From assembly GCA_001970855.1 (NCBI GenBank), contig LSSN01001743.1, positions 1 to 17,073 on the forward strand: a stretch of 17,073 nucleotides of DNA, read 5' to 3'. The number at the start of each line of letters is the position of its first letter. Within the stretch, counting starts at the first letter, position 1. This stretch comes from Smittium culicis (lineage: Eukaryota > Kickxellomycota > Harpellomycetes > Harpellales > Legeriomycetaceae). Made by a program: the position numbers and the translations under genes. Positions 1 to 9,640 of this stretch are shown piece by piece. The notes below the pieces were generated by a model. It made no database searches and was not told where the DNA came from. It saw only the letters and a program-made list of their open reading frames with translations.

Positions 1-126
1 AATGAAGGTAGTTATTTAGATATAAGTATAGGAAAAACCTAATAGAATTCAGTTAATTCGTAATAACCTGTATAAAAAAAATCTCCTATTGGGTATTTTG
101 AAATAACTTGGTTATTTCAGAAATAA
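1..126 (+). repeat. Left terminal inverted repeat
   Basis: Begins AATGAAGGTAGTTATTTAG and pairs with 1311-1436. Mismatches cluster at about 47-50, 74-77, 114-116 and 126; there are no gaps. The low divergence between the two ends suggests fairly recent origin or conversion between the arms. Confidence 0.9.
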
Positions 127-187
127 GTCAATCAATTATTTTTTTTCAAGGTAATTAATTAAAGCGTACATGCTTAGCTTTTTAATC

Positions 188-322
188 CCAGCTATTTTGT
201 AATAACTATGTTTTATTGGAAATATGTCCAGTACCCTATGATAACTAAATGTATTTAGAAATATCTGGTTTTATCTCGAATAACCCAACTAATTTCAAAT
301 AAACTCATATATTTCGAAATAA
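188..322 (+). repeat. Left-arm phased 19-20-bp degenerate repeats (7 units)
   Basis: Seven consecutive units of 18-20 bp can be laid out, each fitting roughly CNNNTNATTTCGAAATAAC. The central ATTTCGAAAT is itself palindromic. Two further units sit within the inner part of the terminal repeat (about 91-127). The units are too diverged to be a young satellite, but the spacing is kept. Confidence 0.7.
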
Positions 323-1134
323 AAATTTCTCTTCCATTTGTTGGCAAATAAAAATGCTTAATTCACTTGAACGCTTTATAGCAGAAAATTATGATGTACA
401 TACCTAAGATTAAGTTCATTTTTTAAAAAAATTTCACCACTGCCATATACATGCATTTCTATTTCTTCCTTAACAGTCATATCCCGTTCAACATACTAAA
501 AAAAAACGGACTCAATGATTATTTTATGATTAAAAAGTACATGTACTATTTGCTATTATTATCCACTTTGAATATATTAGAAAGTGCGAAAATTTTAAAA
601 TATTATTATCAAGACGTGTTGGTTATATTAGATAGAATTAAAACTTATTTATTCCGTAGAAAGAGTTGTTCATAATTGAAAATATGAAATTATTTTAGAT
701 ACTTGTGATTACATGTTAACACTTTATTAGAAATAAGAATTTTCAAAGACTTTATTATGGTTATTCTCGATATTAACTTCTTCTAAAGATATTTGGCTGA
801 TGAATTTCATGATGAGAGTATATTATAAGTTAACTAACTGGTAAATGTTTAAAAGTTAAATATGTTTAGATACATTTTTTTAATGTATTGTATAATTATT
901 TACAGTTCAACATTATTATTTAAAAAGAATCTAGTGATTCCCAGCAATTTAAAAGTAAATTTTTTATTTGATGTTAATCTAAAGCAAGCCAATGATTAAT
1001 ATAATTTTGGAATTTTATTATTTTTATTGAATCAAGTTGATTTAGTTTTGTGAACCAAAATAAGTTTATCACCTGCGAAAGGGATACAAGGCCAAAACGA
1101 TTGTCTGTTTTTTGGCCAATAAGGGTTAAAAATG

Positions 1135-1346
1135 TCTATTATTTAGAAATAACTAATTAATTTAAAAATAACTCGCTTAATTCGAAATAAAGTAGTTATT
1201 TAGCTCTTTGATTTTAATTAAGAAATTAGTCATGAATTAAGAAAAAACTCGCCCATATCGAAATGCACAACTAATTTCCAAATTCCTCGAGTTAAATCGA
1301 AAAATAATAGATATTTCTGAAATATCAAAGTTATTTCAAAATACCC
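1135..1346 (-). repeat. Right-arm phased 19-20-bp degenerate repeats
   Basis: The same unit recurs at about 1135-1192 (three units) and 1250-1346 (five units), separated by a diverged gap of about 57 bp. The ATTTCGAAAT-like centres are again 19-20 bp apart. A near copy of the terminal motif GTAGTTATTTAG lies at about 1192, inside the arm. Confidence 0.65.
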
Positions 1347-1436
1347 AATAGGAAAAATTTTTTATACAGGTTATTACGAATTAACCGAGTTCTATTAGGT
1401 TTTTCCTATACTTATATCTAAATAACTACCTTCATT
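1311..1436 (-). repeat. Right terminal inverted repeat
   Basis: Reverse complement of 1-126, ending CTACCTTCATT at 1436. The inner edge fades into the phased repeat array, so 1311 is the point where hand alignment stops being convincing and is not a sharp boundary. Confidence 0.9.
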
Positions 1437-2906
1437 ATATAACAGCTCTAATAACTGACATATGTAATATCGCTTATGGCTTTTTTCTAATTATTAAAAT
1501 TTTTATACTTTAAAGCCTACTATAAATAATATCAAATTTGCACTAAAAAAAAATTCTAAATACGTGTAGAAAAATATTATCGAATACAAGATATTCCTAT
1601 TTTTGCTCACTTGTCCCAATTTCCTTTTTTATTTGTATATTGACGACAATAATGAAATTATTTGAAAGCTAGAAACATGTTTCTTTGTTTAGTAATAGTA
1701 TATAAAATCGAAAATCCATTGTAAATCAATATATTTAGCTCCCTATAGGAAACTAGCTAAAAGTAATCAACTTATAGGGGATATAATTTTAATTTTATTT
1801 ATACTGTAATTTATGTTTCAATCAAGTTATAATATAAAGTGGTATTTTTTTATTAAAGTGATTGTTTGAATTAATTAAATAGTGGATGATTTATTCCATT
1901 GTACAAGCTACGAAGAAACTCAGGATTTAAAAATCAGACAAAAGAAATCCAAAACAGCCCGCTCAAACAATCAAAATTAAAGCAGCATGTTAAAAAGATT
2001 TGCCCTTTTTTTTTCTTGAGATATTAATTTAGTATAACAACTTTTTTACCATACTTTTAACAAATTAAGGACAATCCAAACTTTAACCAATAAGTATCGG
2101 CTAGAAAAGTACACAAAAGAGTAAACTGGAAAACAATAAAAAGTGCAACAATCATTAGCTTATAAAAATTGATTAAAAAATGACAAAGCTTTAATGATGC
2201 AGGATAATCAATTGTAATTTTCGTTATCAATTAATAAGTATACAATATTATAAACCAAGAATGATACGATTGATTTACAAGTAAAGCAAAAACAAAGATT
2301 TAATAGATCTCAGCTTTAAGCTTTAGTATAAATTTGAGTTTCATTTTTAGATTATTTAACTCGATACATTAAACTACTAACCATATCATACTGCGCATAA
2401 TAAAAAAATAGAAATAAAACCTTTTTATTTGAGTTATAAATATATATACATTTACAGTTTTGCCCCATTTTAAAGATGTATAGTCTATAGCGAGAAAAAA
2501 ATGCGAATATAAACCGTTTTTTATAGATACTCAATGGTTTTTAGGTCTCAATCGATCATGATTTTTTATTATTTTTTTTGAATTAAACTCCACTTCGTTC
2601 CAAATATCCTAAAAATTATCATATACTATCAAATAAGCACATAAAATATTACTCATTAAATCACCAATTCAAACACATACTAACATACAAACTATATTTC
2701 CTAATACTTTTGTAAAGCGAAAAAGCTTTGAACTTTTTTTATAAACGTAATATTAAATTGTAACTTGGAGAAAAAATTGACTACAGGAAATAAAGGTATT
2801 ATTAAAGAGACGAGGGGGCTCAAATATAATTAAATTAAAAATCTATAACATCCAGAGCTTAGAAATAAATCGATCGATAGAATACTAAAAGATACCAAAG
2901 AAAAGA
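1437..2906. other. AT-rich intergenic DNA, no gene seen
   Basis: About 1.5 kb upstream of the NoxR-like gene. Frames on both strands are broken by frequent stops; the one longer minus-strand frame (2352-2534) is Lys/Phe/Tyr-rich as expected from AT-rich noise. A 7-bp inverted pair (CCCTATA / TATAGGG) lies around 1741-1781 but is within chance. The NoxR promoter should lie in the last few hundred bases; no clear TATA or initiator element can be singled out in DNA this AT-rich. Confidence 0.6.
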
Positions 2907-4953
2907 ATGTTCTTAAAGGTATTTATAAGATAAAAAATAGCCGTACAATCTTTAAAAAAATCCACTTCAATTTATATTAAGTAAATAATAACCAGTTGTA
3001 AAAGTCTATATTATTTATTTTATTTTAGGAAGATGTGAATAGATGGATATTTGCTGTTGATGCTTTCCAAGAGAAAAATTACGATTTATCAGTCGAGTTC
3101 TTTAAGGTTAGAAACTTTTGTGAAATTTCTATTATAGCTTAATAAAAAATCAAAAATAACATTAAGGTGAATTTTAAAAACAGGATATAGCAAACTCTGC
3201 AAAGATACATTTTAACATTGGAGTAGTGTACCTCGAGATGGGCGAGGTAGACAGTGCGGTAAGAACTGAATTTACTTTTCTTCCTCTTATAATTATAGAA
3301 AAACCTAAGTTTGAAAGCCTCCTAAATACATAAATTTTTATAGATATCATTCTTTTCGAAGGCAATAGGACTTGACAAGTATTTTGCAATATCATATTTT
3401 ATGAGAGCTATTTCATATACAATAAAAAAACAAATAAGAAACAGTATAATTGATTACACAGAAACAATTAAAGTAAAGAAAATTGAAATATATATACTGA
3501 ATTATTATTTTATTTTGATTCTAATTATCGTTTCTGATATTGTAGAACTTGAGAGGTAATTCATGCATTGAATATTCTCAGATGGGGCTTGAATATAGTT
3601 TACAGATGCGGGAAGTATTGTACAACAGAGCTGTTTGTTACTATTCGTTGCAAGAGGAAAATCTAGCGAAGCAAGATTTAGATCTAGCAAATTCTGCACA
3701 ATACAGTGGCGGCGATTCTAATCTTAGCATAGATTCACCAAGTGTAAGTATAATTTGTAAAACATTTTAGCATGTATTATTACTATTATTATTTAGTATT
3801 ATAAAAAAAATCTAATAAATCTATAAATCTATAAATCTATAAATTTGCTTAAACTACTGAAATTTAATTATATGTTTTTATTTGGATTCATCTATATAGT
3901 CGTTGCATATATTTACGTTGCCAAAAAAGGTATTATTTGTACCAACAGAAAACATGATAAAAGCGGCGAAGCATCTGGACACTTTATCAAGCGATTTTAG
4001 GCCTAGTTTCTTGAAGGCAACAGATTCTATCAGTCAAGCGAAAAGCAGTATAAAACGAAAGGTCAGTTGAATAGCTTTTGATTAAAAAAATTTTTTAAAG
4101 GCAAATTTGAAAGTTTAAATTTTTGTTTTTTTATTCTGTATTAATGTTAAAATCGATAAAAAAAAATTTTTAATAGATCACAATAAAAATAAATGAGCTC
4201 GTGAAGAGCGCCGAGTTACTTCGATCAGTGTCGTTGGGTAATAGGTATAAGAACGCACCAAAAAAGAGCTTTTCAATGGAGAGACAGGATTTCATAGAAA
4301 ACATTAATAGTATAAAAAACTCAGAGTTTTCAAGGGAAAATATGCGGAATCACGTTTACAAACATAGAAATATCGAGAATAGTTATAATACTAATGGAAT
4401 AGACCTAGAAAATTCGAAGCTGCAAGTCAACAGGTTCAGGAACGAATTCGAACACAGTAAATGTGACATCAGGGCGAGAAAAAGCGATGAGAGCAAGGTA
4501 ACAACCCAGTACGAACATATGAAGGGAGGTGACTTTGGTTTACGAAACGGAGGAGTTGGAACAAGCAGGAGTGCGGATAGCAAATATCATGTTCCCGAGA
4601 AAGAAAGGCCAAGAGCTAGTACTGGAGCTGGTGATGTATTTAGTAGATCAAGAAATTTAGCGGAAATTTCAGAGATGCATGATCCATTCGTAGTGTTTCC
4701 AAGCTTCAATGAACAATCGCAACAGGAAGTACCGAGAAACAAGGGTAGTTTCTTTGATATTGAGCAATATATGGAAGCTGGGAATACGTTTATGGATTTA
4801 GGAGCAAGCAACGATATACTTAAACCGAACTTTTTTAACCCAGAATTGAAAAATCATAATGGTAGGTTTGATATAGATCATATGGGGTCAATCAGTAGAG
4901 GTAGTTTGGCGACTATTCAGATGGTATTTGAGCCTGATTCTAGAAAGCAATAG
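2907..4953 (+). CDS. noxR: NoxR/p67phox-like NADPH-oxidase regulatory subunit
   Basis: Seven exons by my splicing: 2907-2918, 3029-3106, 3184-3258, 3344-3472, 3546-3743, 3900-4061, 4177-4953; 476 residues, all six introns in phase 0. In the family the N-terminal TPR domain binds Rac-GTP and activates the membrane Nox catalytic subunit to make superoxide. Residues 1-~160 read as the TPR bundle, including HFNIGVVY, the SKAIGLDKYFAISYF helix pair and EVLYNRAVCYYSL. The insert LRGNSCIEY carries Arg101 and Asn103, equivalent to the Rac-contacting Arg102 and Asn104 of human p67phox; the later Leu and Asp are Cys and Glu here. Exon 6 holds an activation-domain-like LPKKVLFVPTEN, without the usual PVGKL valine. 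Residues ~185-476 are hydrophilic and apparently disordered; I see no PB1 or SH3 domain, which longer relatives have. The start (MFLK joined to EDVNRW) resembles fungal NoxR starts beginning MSLK. The catalytic Nox is not in this window. Confidence 0.85.
3815..3846 (+). repeat. Octanucleotide microsatellite (ATAAATCT)n in intron 5
   Basis: Three perfect tandem copies of ATAAATCT (3815-3838) followed by a fourth ending in TTT. It lies within intron 5 of the NoxR-like gene, about 50 nt upstream of the acceptor, so length changes would not alter the protein. Intron 5 (156 nt) is the longest in this gene. Confidence 0.9.
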
Positions 4954-5763
4954 ATAAAATCACTCATTTTTATTTTAGTAATGATATCTGGTAGTTACTT
5001 AGTTTATATATATGGATAATAAAAAAGCTCCATTTGATTTTAGTTCTTTATAAGATTTAATAGACGGGTTAGTTGGTTTATAATCGCTTAAATTTCAACT
5101 TAAAATCAGTCAAATATCTTTTATAAAGCTTTACTGAGTACTTTGACCGTTTTGCTGATATACTATTTAAATATTTGAGCTATAATATAAGAGCATAAAT
5201 CAAAAGCTGGTATGTTATTTGTTATTAAAAAAATGCCGTATTTCAAAAATAATAAATATAGGGCGGAATTAAACAGCAATTTCTTAGTCATTTCATATTG
5301 TGGGCTTTATTTATTACCAGTATTTACTATAGTTATAGATATACTGGAACTTTCATGATCAATAGATAATTTTTTTGGCCTACCAAAACAAACTATAAGA
5401 ACTCGTTAAAAAATTTTTTTAACCTCAAGATTCATTAGAATACTTAGTTGTTGAAATAAAGGTTCGAATAAAAGTTTCTCTTTTAAAAACTCAGACGATA
5501 AAAAAATATATATATACCTTTATAATTTATTGACCAAGAAAGATAAAATATTGTTGCTTTTTTAAATAGCTTTTAGTATTAGCGAGATAAAGTGATAACA
5601 TGGCCTTAATATTTACACAGAGAGTAATTTTGACTGAGCCAAATTTATTATAGGCCAGCCTTTAATTTTAAAAGAGGTAATGTTGGCTTTTAGATTGAGT
5701 GCCAAGGGATAAAAAGTGCTAATTAAATTTCTTTGAGTTTTTAATTGTAAAAATTTAGATAAA

Positions 5764-5857
5764 GGCGCCTATAGCACATTTTGTTGCCTTGGAGGCAGAG
5801 TTAGGTAGAGAGAAGCTCTGATACCGTTTCATAATAGGCAGTATGAAACTGTTTTTT
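5764..5857 (+). ncRNA. Possible small structured RNA with T-run end (speculative)
   Basis: Within 94 nt there are a hairpin TGCCT-TGG-AGGCA (5785-5797), a perfect 8-bp stem GTTTCATA/TATGAAAC (5826-5833 with 5842-5849, 8-nt loop) and a T6 run at 5852-5857, as at RNA polymerase III ends. The loop's ATAGGC (5834-5839) is complementary to GCCTAT at 5767-5772, allowing a pseudoknot or a competing fold. I find no tRNA cloverleaf, no convincing A or B box, and no match to what I recall of U1, U2, U4, U5 or U6. In AT-rich DNA such stems can arise by chance, and this could also be part of a long 3' region or nothing. Confidence 0.2.
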
Positions 5858-6381
5858 AATAGATTTTGTTGTATTTTAGCACATTTTTGAATTTAGATTA
5901 GTGTTTTTTTGCGTTTAATTGTCATGTACGGATAATTTTAGATTTGTAGAAGCGTGATATATGGCTTGGCCTTTATAGTGTATTATTTCTTGGAAATTTG
6001 GCTAATAATGATTAAAGTTGTGAGTATAAAAATTAAAGATGGCGCTTATTGGTTACGGCTATTTTGCTGAGAAATGGTTATTATAGAGTTTGGCAGGTGG
6101 AGCGAATGGGTGTTAATATTTGATATCTGCCTCAGTAGAATATGAGAGGGTTATTGGGTGAATTGAGCGAATAAAAAAGATGTGGCAAATAAGCGGCAGC
6201 CACTTAGCCATACTTACCATTTTTATAAAAGGTATTTGTTTTTTGCGGCAAGAAAATAGGGGCAGCGAAAAATGAGATACATAAATAAAGCAGAAGAAAA
6301 GAAAAAAGGTGTATTTCCGCACACAAGGAAAGAGGCAATATTGCTCAAGTTTGTATTTGTTTGCGTTTTTTTGGTAAAGCT

Positions 6382-6450
6382 TTTAAACGCCAACAATAAG
6401 TAAATCTTTAAACCTCCAACAATAATTAAAGATTTTAAACACCAAAAGTT
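6382..6450 (+). repeat. Three imperfect tandem copies of a TTTAAAC(N)CC motif
   Basis: Copies start at 6382, 6407 and 6434, spaced 25 and 27 bp. The first two share TTTAAAC-CCAACAATAA (two intervening bases differ) and a following TAAA-like tail; the third keeps TTTAAACACCA. They lie 340-410 bp upstream of the coronin start codon and could be a promoter element array or a local duplication. Confidence 0.6.
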
Positions 6451-6479
6451 AAAAAACAAAAAAATAATAAAAAAAGGGG

Positions 6480-6789
6480 CTTTGTCCTAAAAATAGATCA
6501 CTTTCTTTCTTTGACAAAAATTTCTTATTTTATTGCCTCACATCTATAATTTATACTAAACCTACTTTTTTTTCTTTCTCAAGTCTGCTTCTCATCCATA
6601 TCTTACAAAGCAAATAACTACCGAAAACTATTCTTATTTTTTTAAGAAAAAAAAAATATTTCAAGTCTCCCAAAATTATAGTCATTTCGCCTCCATTTCA
6701 TCAAATTCTGTATTTCAAAAAAAAAAAAAAGCTATTCTTTAAGTCGCTATCTAAACCAGATTTCAATAATTTTATAAGCTTATTTTACA
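6480..6789 (+). promoter_or_regulatory. Pyrimidine-rich coronin 5' region
   Basis: From about 6530 to 6760 the + strand carries repeated CT tracts (for example TTTTTTTCTTTCTCAAG and CTGCTTCTCATCC) and A/T homopolymers, and the start codon follows TTATTTTACA directly. CT-rich stretches before the start codon are common in strongly expressed fungal genes and often surround the transcription start. No single binding site can be named. The coronin ATG is the first in-frame start and opens with the conserved N-terminus of the family. Confidence 0.4.
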
Positions 6790-9296
6790 ATGTATTCCTT
6801 TGTACGCGCCTCAAAATATCGTCATGTATTCGGACAAGCCTATAAACGCGACGAATGCTACGAAAATCTCAAAATAACTAACAGCGCATGGGACTCCAAC
6901 ATCATTAGCGTCAATCCAAAATACTTCGCTGTCAACTGGAATGCCGGAGGTGGTGGCGCCTTCTGCGTTGTCCCTCTAAGCCAAAGCGGTAGGCTTGATG
7001 TTAGACATCCTCTCTTCACCGGTCATTCGGGCCAAGTCCTCGATACTGATTTTTCTCCTTTCAACAACGATATCATCGCTTCTGGCGCGGAGGACGGAAA
7101 TGTCATGGTTTGGAAAATAAACGAAGCCGACCTCGCTGTTGACCGCGACGATTCTGATGAAAATATCGAGCCCCTCTGCTTCAACCAGCCCCTATTGACC
7201 CTACGCGGTCACGAAAAAAAAGTCGGGTTTGTCAAATTCCATAAATCGGCTGAAAATGTTCTGGCCAGCGCTGGTGCCGACCAAACTGTCCGCCTCTGGG
7301 ACGTCGAATACGGAACTGAAAAATCTTCTGTCTCTGATTTCAACGACACCATCCTATCCTTCGATTTTAACTACGACGGAAGTCTAATCGCCTGCCCTAG
7401 CAGAGACAAAACTCTCAGAATTATTGATCCTCGCGAAGGCAAAATAGTCAACGTAACTCACGTTTAGCATTTATTTTTTTTTTAAATGTTTTTACTATCA
7501 ATATTCTTTATATTTGTTTATTAGTCTGGTAACTCTCATTTGGGCATCAAAGGATCTAGAGTTGTTTGGCTTGGTAATACCGGAAAGTTAATCACAACTG
7601 GCTTCAACCGCATGTCCCATAGAGAAGTTTGCGTGTGGGATCCTGCAAATTTATCTTCTCCCACTATCACGCTTGATATTGACACTTCATCTGGTGTCCT
7701 AATGCCCTTCTACGATGAAGGCTCAAACATGCTTTACTTGGCTGGAAAAGGGTAATGCTTTTTTTTTTTATCATAAAAAATTCTTATCTACTTTTGTTAC
7801 ATTTCTATAAACTATATTTAAATGTCACATCTCCTCTCCATGCTCTCTTTTAATTTCGCATAAAAACATCTTTATTATTAAGTACTCAGTTTACAGCAAA
7901 GATATTAAACTAAAAAATATAAAAATAAATTTAGAGATGGAAATATCAGATACTACGAATACGAAAGTGGTAAACTACACTATGTAAGTGAATATCAATC
8001 AACTGAGCCCCAAAGAGGCATGGGTGCTCTCACTAAAACTGCTGTGAACCTTAGAAAATACGAGTTGATGAGACTTTACAAAGTTACATCAAACAACATC
8101 GTAGAGCCAATTTCATTCCAAGCACCAAGAAAAGTATGCATTTTTTTTACTTCAACTTTTATGCACTAACTAAATAAAACTTTACTATACTCTTATTAAA
8201 TTTTAATATTAAACATTTAATATTATTTTCAACTTGATAGGGAAACTCATTCTTGGCTGATATCTACCCACCAAATCGAGGATCAATACCTGCCCAAACT
8301 AGCGCCGAGTACTTTTCGGGACAAACTAAACCTCCGGTGCTTGTTGATTTGGAGTCCATATTTAATGGATTGCCAGAAGCTGTTGCTTCCCCAGTGATTG
8401 CACAAACAAAAATCGCTTCTACGCCTACCCCTGCCCCTGCTTCTCCAGTCGCTAAAAAACAGCAACCCTCTGTCACTCCTACAGCAACAGATGCTGCAAG
8501 TATTAATAGCGCACCTGCAAAACCAAAGACTAGCGGTTTGACTAATGGTAGTGCGAACTTATCAGAGGGCGCATCAAAGCTGCTCGCAATTGCTAAGCTC
8601 AATAACCAAGACGATACTGATGAAGAAGATATCGATGATGCGTTCACAGACCAAAAACGCTCTATTCCATCTACAAATCTCAATACATCGGCGGCAGCGG
8701 ACACAGCAGCAGACTCAGTTCCAACGCCAGTAGTTGCTCCACCCGCTGCAGAGGTAGCAGCACCCAGCTCTGTACCACCAGTCAGCAACGCCAGCAACGA
8801 GCAAATCGCGAATCTCGCAAAAGAACTAGAAAGTATGCGCATTCTGAACAGTGAAAACCAAAAAGAACTTTCGAAAATCAGCCTTCTTGAATCAAAAATC
8901 GCGGACCAGATCCAAGCCAGCTCAGAAACTAGCACTACCGAAATTTCAAAGCTGGTCGCGGAAATATCAGCTATCAAGCTTTCTCAAGAAAGTCTAACCA
9001 AAGACATGCAAGCATCGATTGATAAACTCCAGGGGCATGTTGATGAGACTGCTAATAGCCAAATGAACGAGACCATTCCTGCACTTGTATCACAAATCGT
9101 TGCTGAACAAGTCCAGCTATTAAAGGATCAAAATGATGTTAAATCTAGTGAAACTGTAACTGAATTACAGAAACTTTTGTCTGAAACTAAATCTATTATT
9201 GCTAGCCAGGAACAAAGAATTACTCACTTGGAAGCCCAACTATTAGAAACTGTCAACGCTGCTTCTGAGCTAGCTAGCGCTGTCGAGAAACTTTAA
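6790..9296 (+). CDS. Coronin (actin/Arp2-3 regulator, WD40 propeller plus coiled coil)
   Basis: Four exons: 6790-7452, 7525-7751, 7935-8133, 8241-9296; introns in phases 0, 2, 0; 714 residues. Coronins bind F-actin and Arp2/3 and control actin turnover and endocytic patches. Residues 1-17 (SKYRHVFGQ) match the conserved coronin signature. The propeller spans to about 350, with repeats ending SGAEDGNVMVWKI, SAGADQTVRLWDV and DKTLRIIDPREGK, then TTGFNRMSHREVCVWDP, SSGVLMPFYDEGSNMLYLAG and KGDGNIRYYEYE. The conserved EPQRGMGAL and FLADIYPP motifs follow. A Pro/Ala/Ser/Thr-rich linker (~400-560) contains an acidic patch at 487-496 (DDTDEEDIDD). The last ~45 residues are heptad-like; RITHLE (689-694) fits the R-h-x-x-h-E trimerisation motif. 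The linker is long for the family but the frame is intact. The 3' end is convergent with the lectin gene 344 bp away. Confidence 0.95.
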
Positions 9297-9640
9297 TCTG
9301 CCAATCATTTTAGTTTTTTTTATTTAAAATAAAAATGAATTGCGCCAGAAACATATTTTTTATTACAAAAAAAAACATCAAACTAAAACATCCAGATACC
9401 AAAAATAAAAAAATTAATTTATACTAATTAACCAATATTTATTATTTAAAGTTACTTTTTTCAATAAAAAATATATCAGATTTTTTGCGGTTATTTTTAT
9501 TGTCTCTTAATTTTATCATTAAGCGATTCTTGAGTACAGGAATACACGTAAAATATATATATATAAAATATTACGTATAAAAATATATTTCATCAGTTTA
9601 GGGCGATATTCAACCATACAGTTAATAGCTGGATATAGTT
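9297..9640. other. Convergent 3' intergenic region
   Basis: 344 bp between the stop codons of coronin (+) and the lectin (-). It holds AATAAA-type signals for coronin at about 9329-9334, long A/T runs and a short (TA)n tract near 9556. The two transcripts may overlap at their 3' ends. No gene is seen. Confidence 0.7.

Larger units (their letters stand above)
1..1436. mobile_element. Non-autonomous TIR element (MITE-like, ~1.4 kb)
   Basis: The first 126 bases reappear as reverse complement at 1311-1436 with about eight mismatches by hand alignment; the outer 40 bases match perfectly. Between the arms no reading frame longer than about 75 codons is present, so the element encodes no transposase and would have to be mobilised in trans. 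Each arm carries a phased 19-20-bp repeat (listed separately) and the centre (about 330-1130) is plain AT-rich DNA. The right boundary is followed by ATATAACAGC. The left boundary coincides with the window edge, so the true terminus and the target-site duplication cannot be seen and the element may extend further left. The termini (AATGAAGG...) do not match the pogo-type ends at 13599, so it is a different family. I do not recognise the superfamily. Confidence 0.8.
4954..6789. other. Intergenic region between NoxR-like gene and coronin
   Basis: About 1.8 kb with no convincing coding region. The proximal part (4954-5550) is very AT-rich and probably contains the NoxR 3' end (ATAAAA-type signals near 4955 and 5019). 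From about 5560 to 6470 the + strand becomes visibly richer in G than C; minus-strand frames at 6113-6459 are short, hydrophobic and resemble nothing I know. Three sub-features are listed separately: a foldable segment at 5764-5857, a three-copy repeat at 6382-6450 and a pyrimidine-rich stretch before coronin. Confidence 0.5.

Noticed and set aside
451..675. 74-codon frame inside the left element
   Set aside because: Lys/Tyr/Leu-rich noise from AT-rich DNA, no motif, and lies in the non-coding centre of a TIR element.
1096..1125. GGCCAAAAC...GTTTTTTGGCC hairpin inside the left element
   Set aside because: Short, imperfect stem near the element's right arm; no sign of independent function.
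2352..2534. Minus-strand 60-codon frame upstream of the NoxR-like gene
   Set aside because: Composition is that of random AT-rich sequence; no splice partner or homology pattern found.
5440..5480. GGTTCGAATAA, resembling a tRNA B box
   Set aside because: The flanking bases cannot form a T stem and no acceptor or anticodon arm lies upstream.
8264..8977. 237-codon minus-strand frame overlapping coronin
   Set aside because: Antisense shadow of coronin exon 4; its length comes from the Ala/Ser/Thr/Pro-rich linker codons, and the sense frame has clear homology and splice support.
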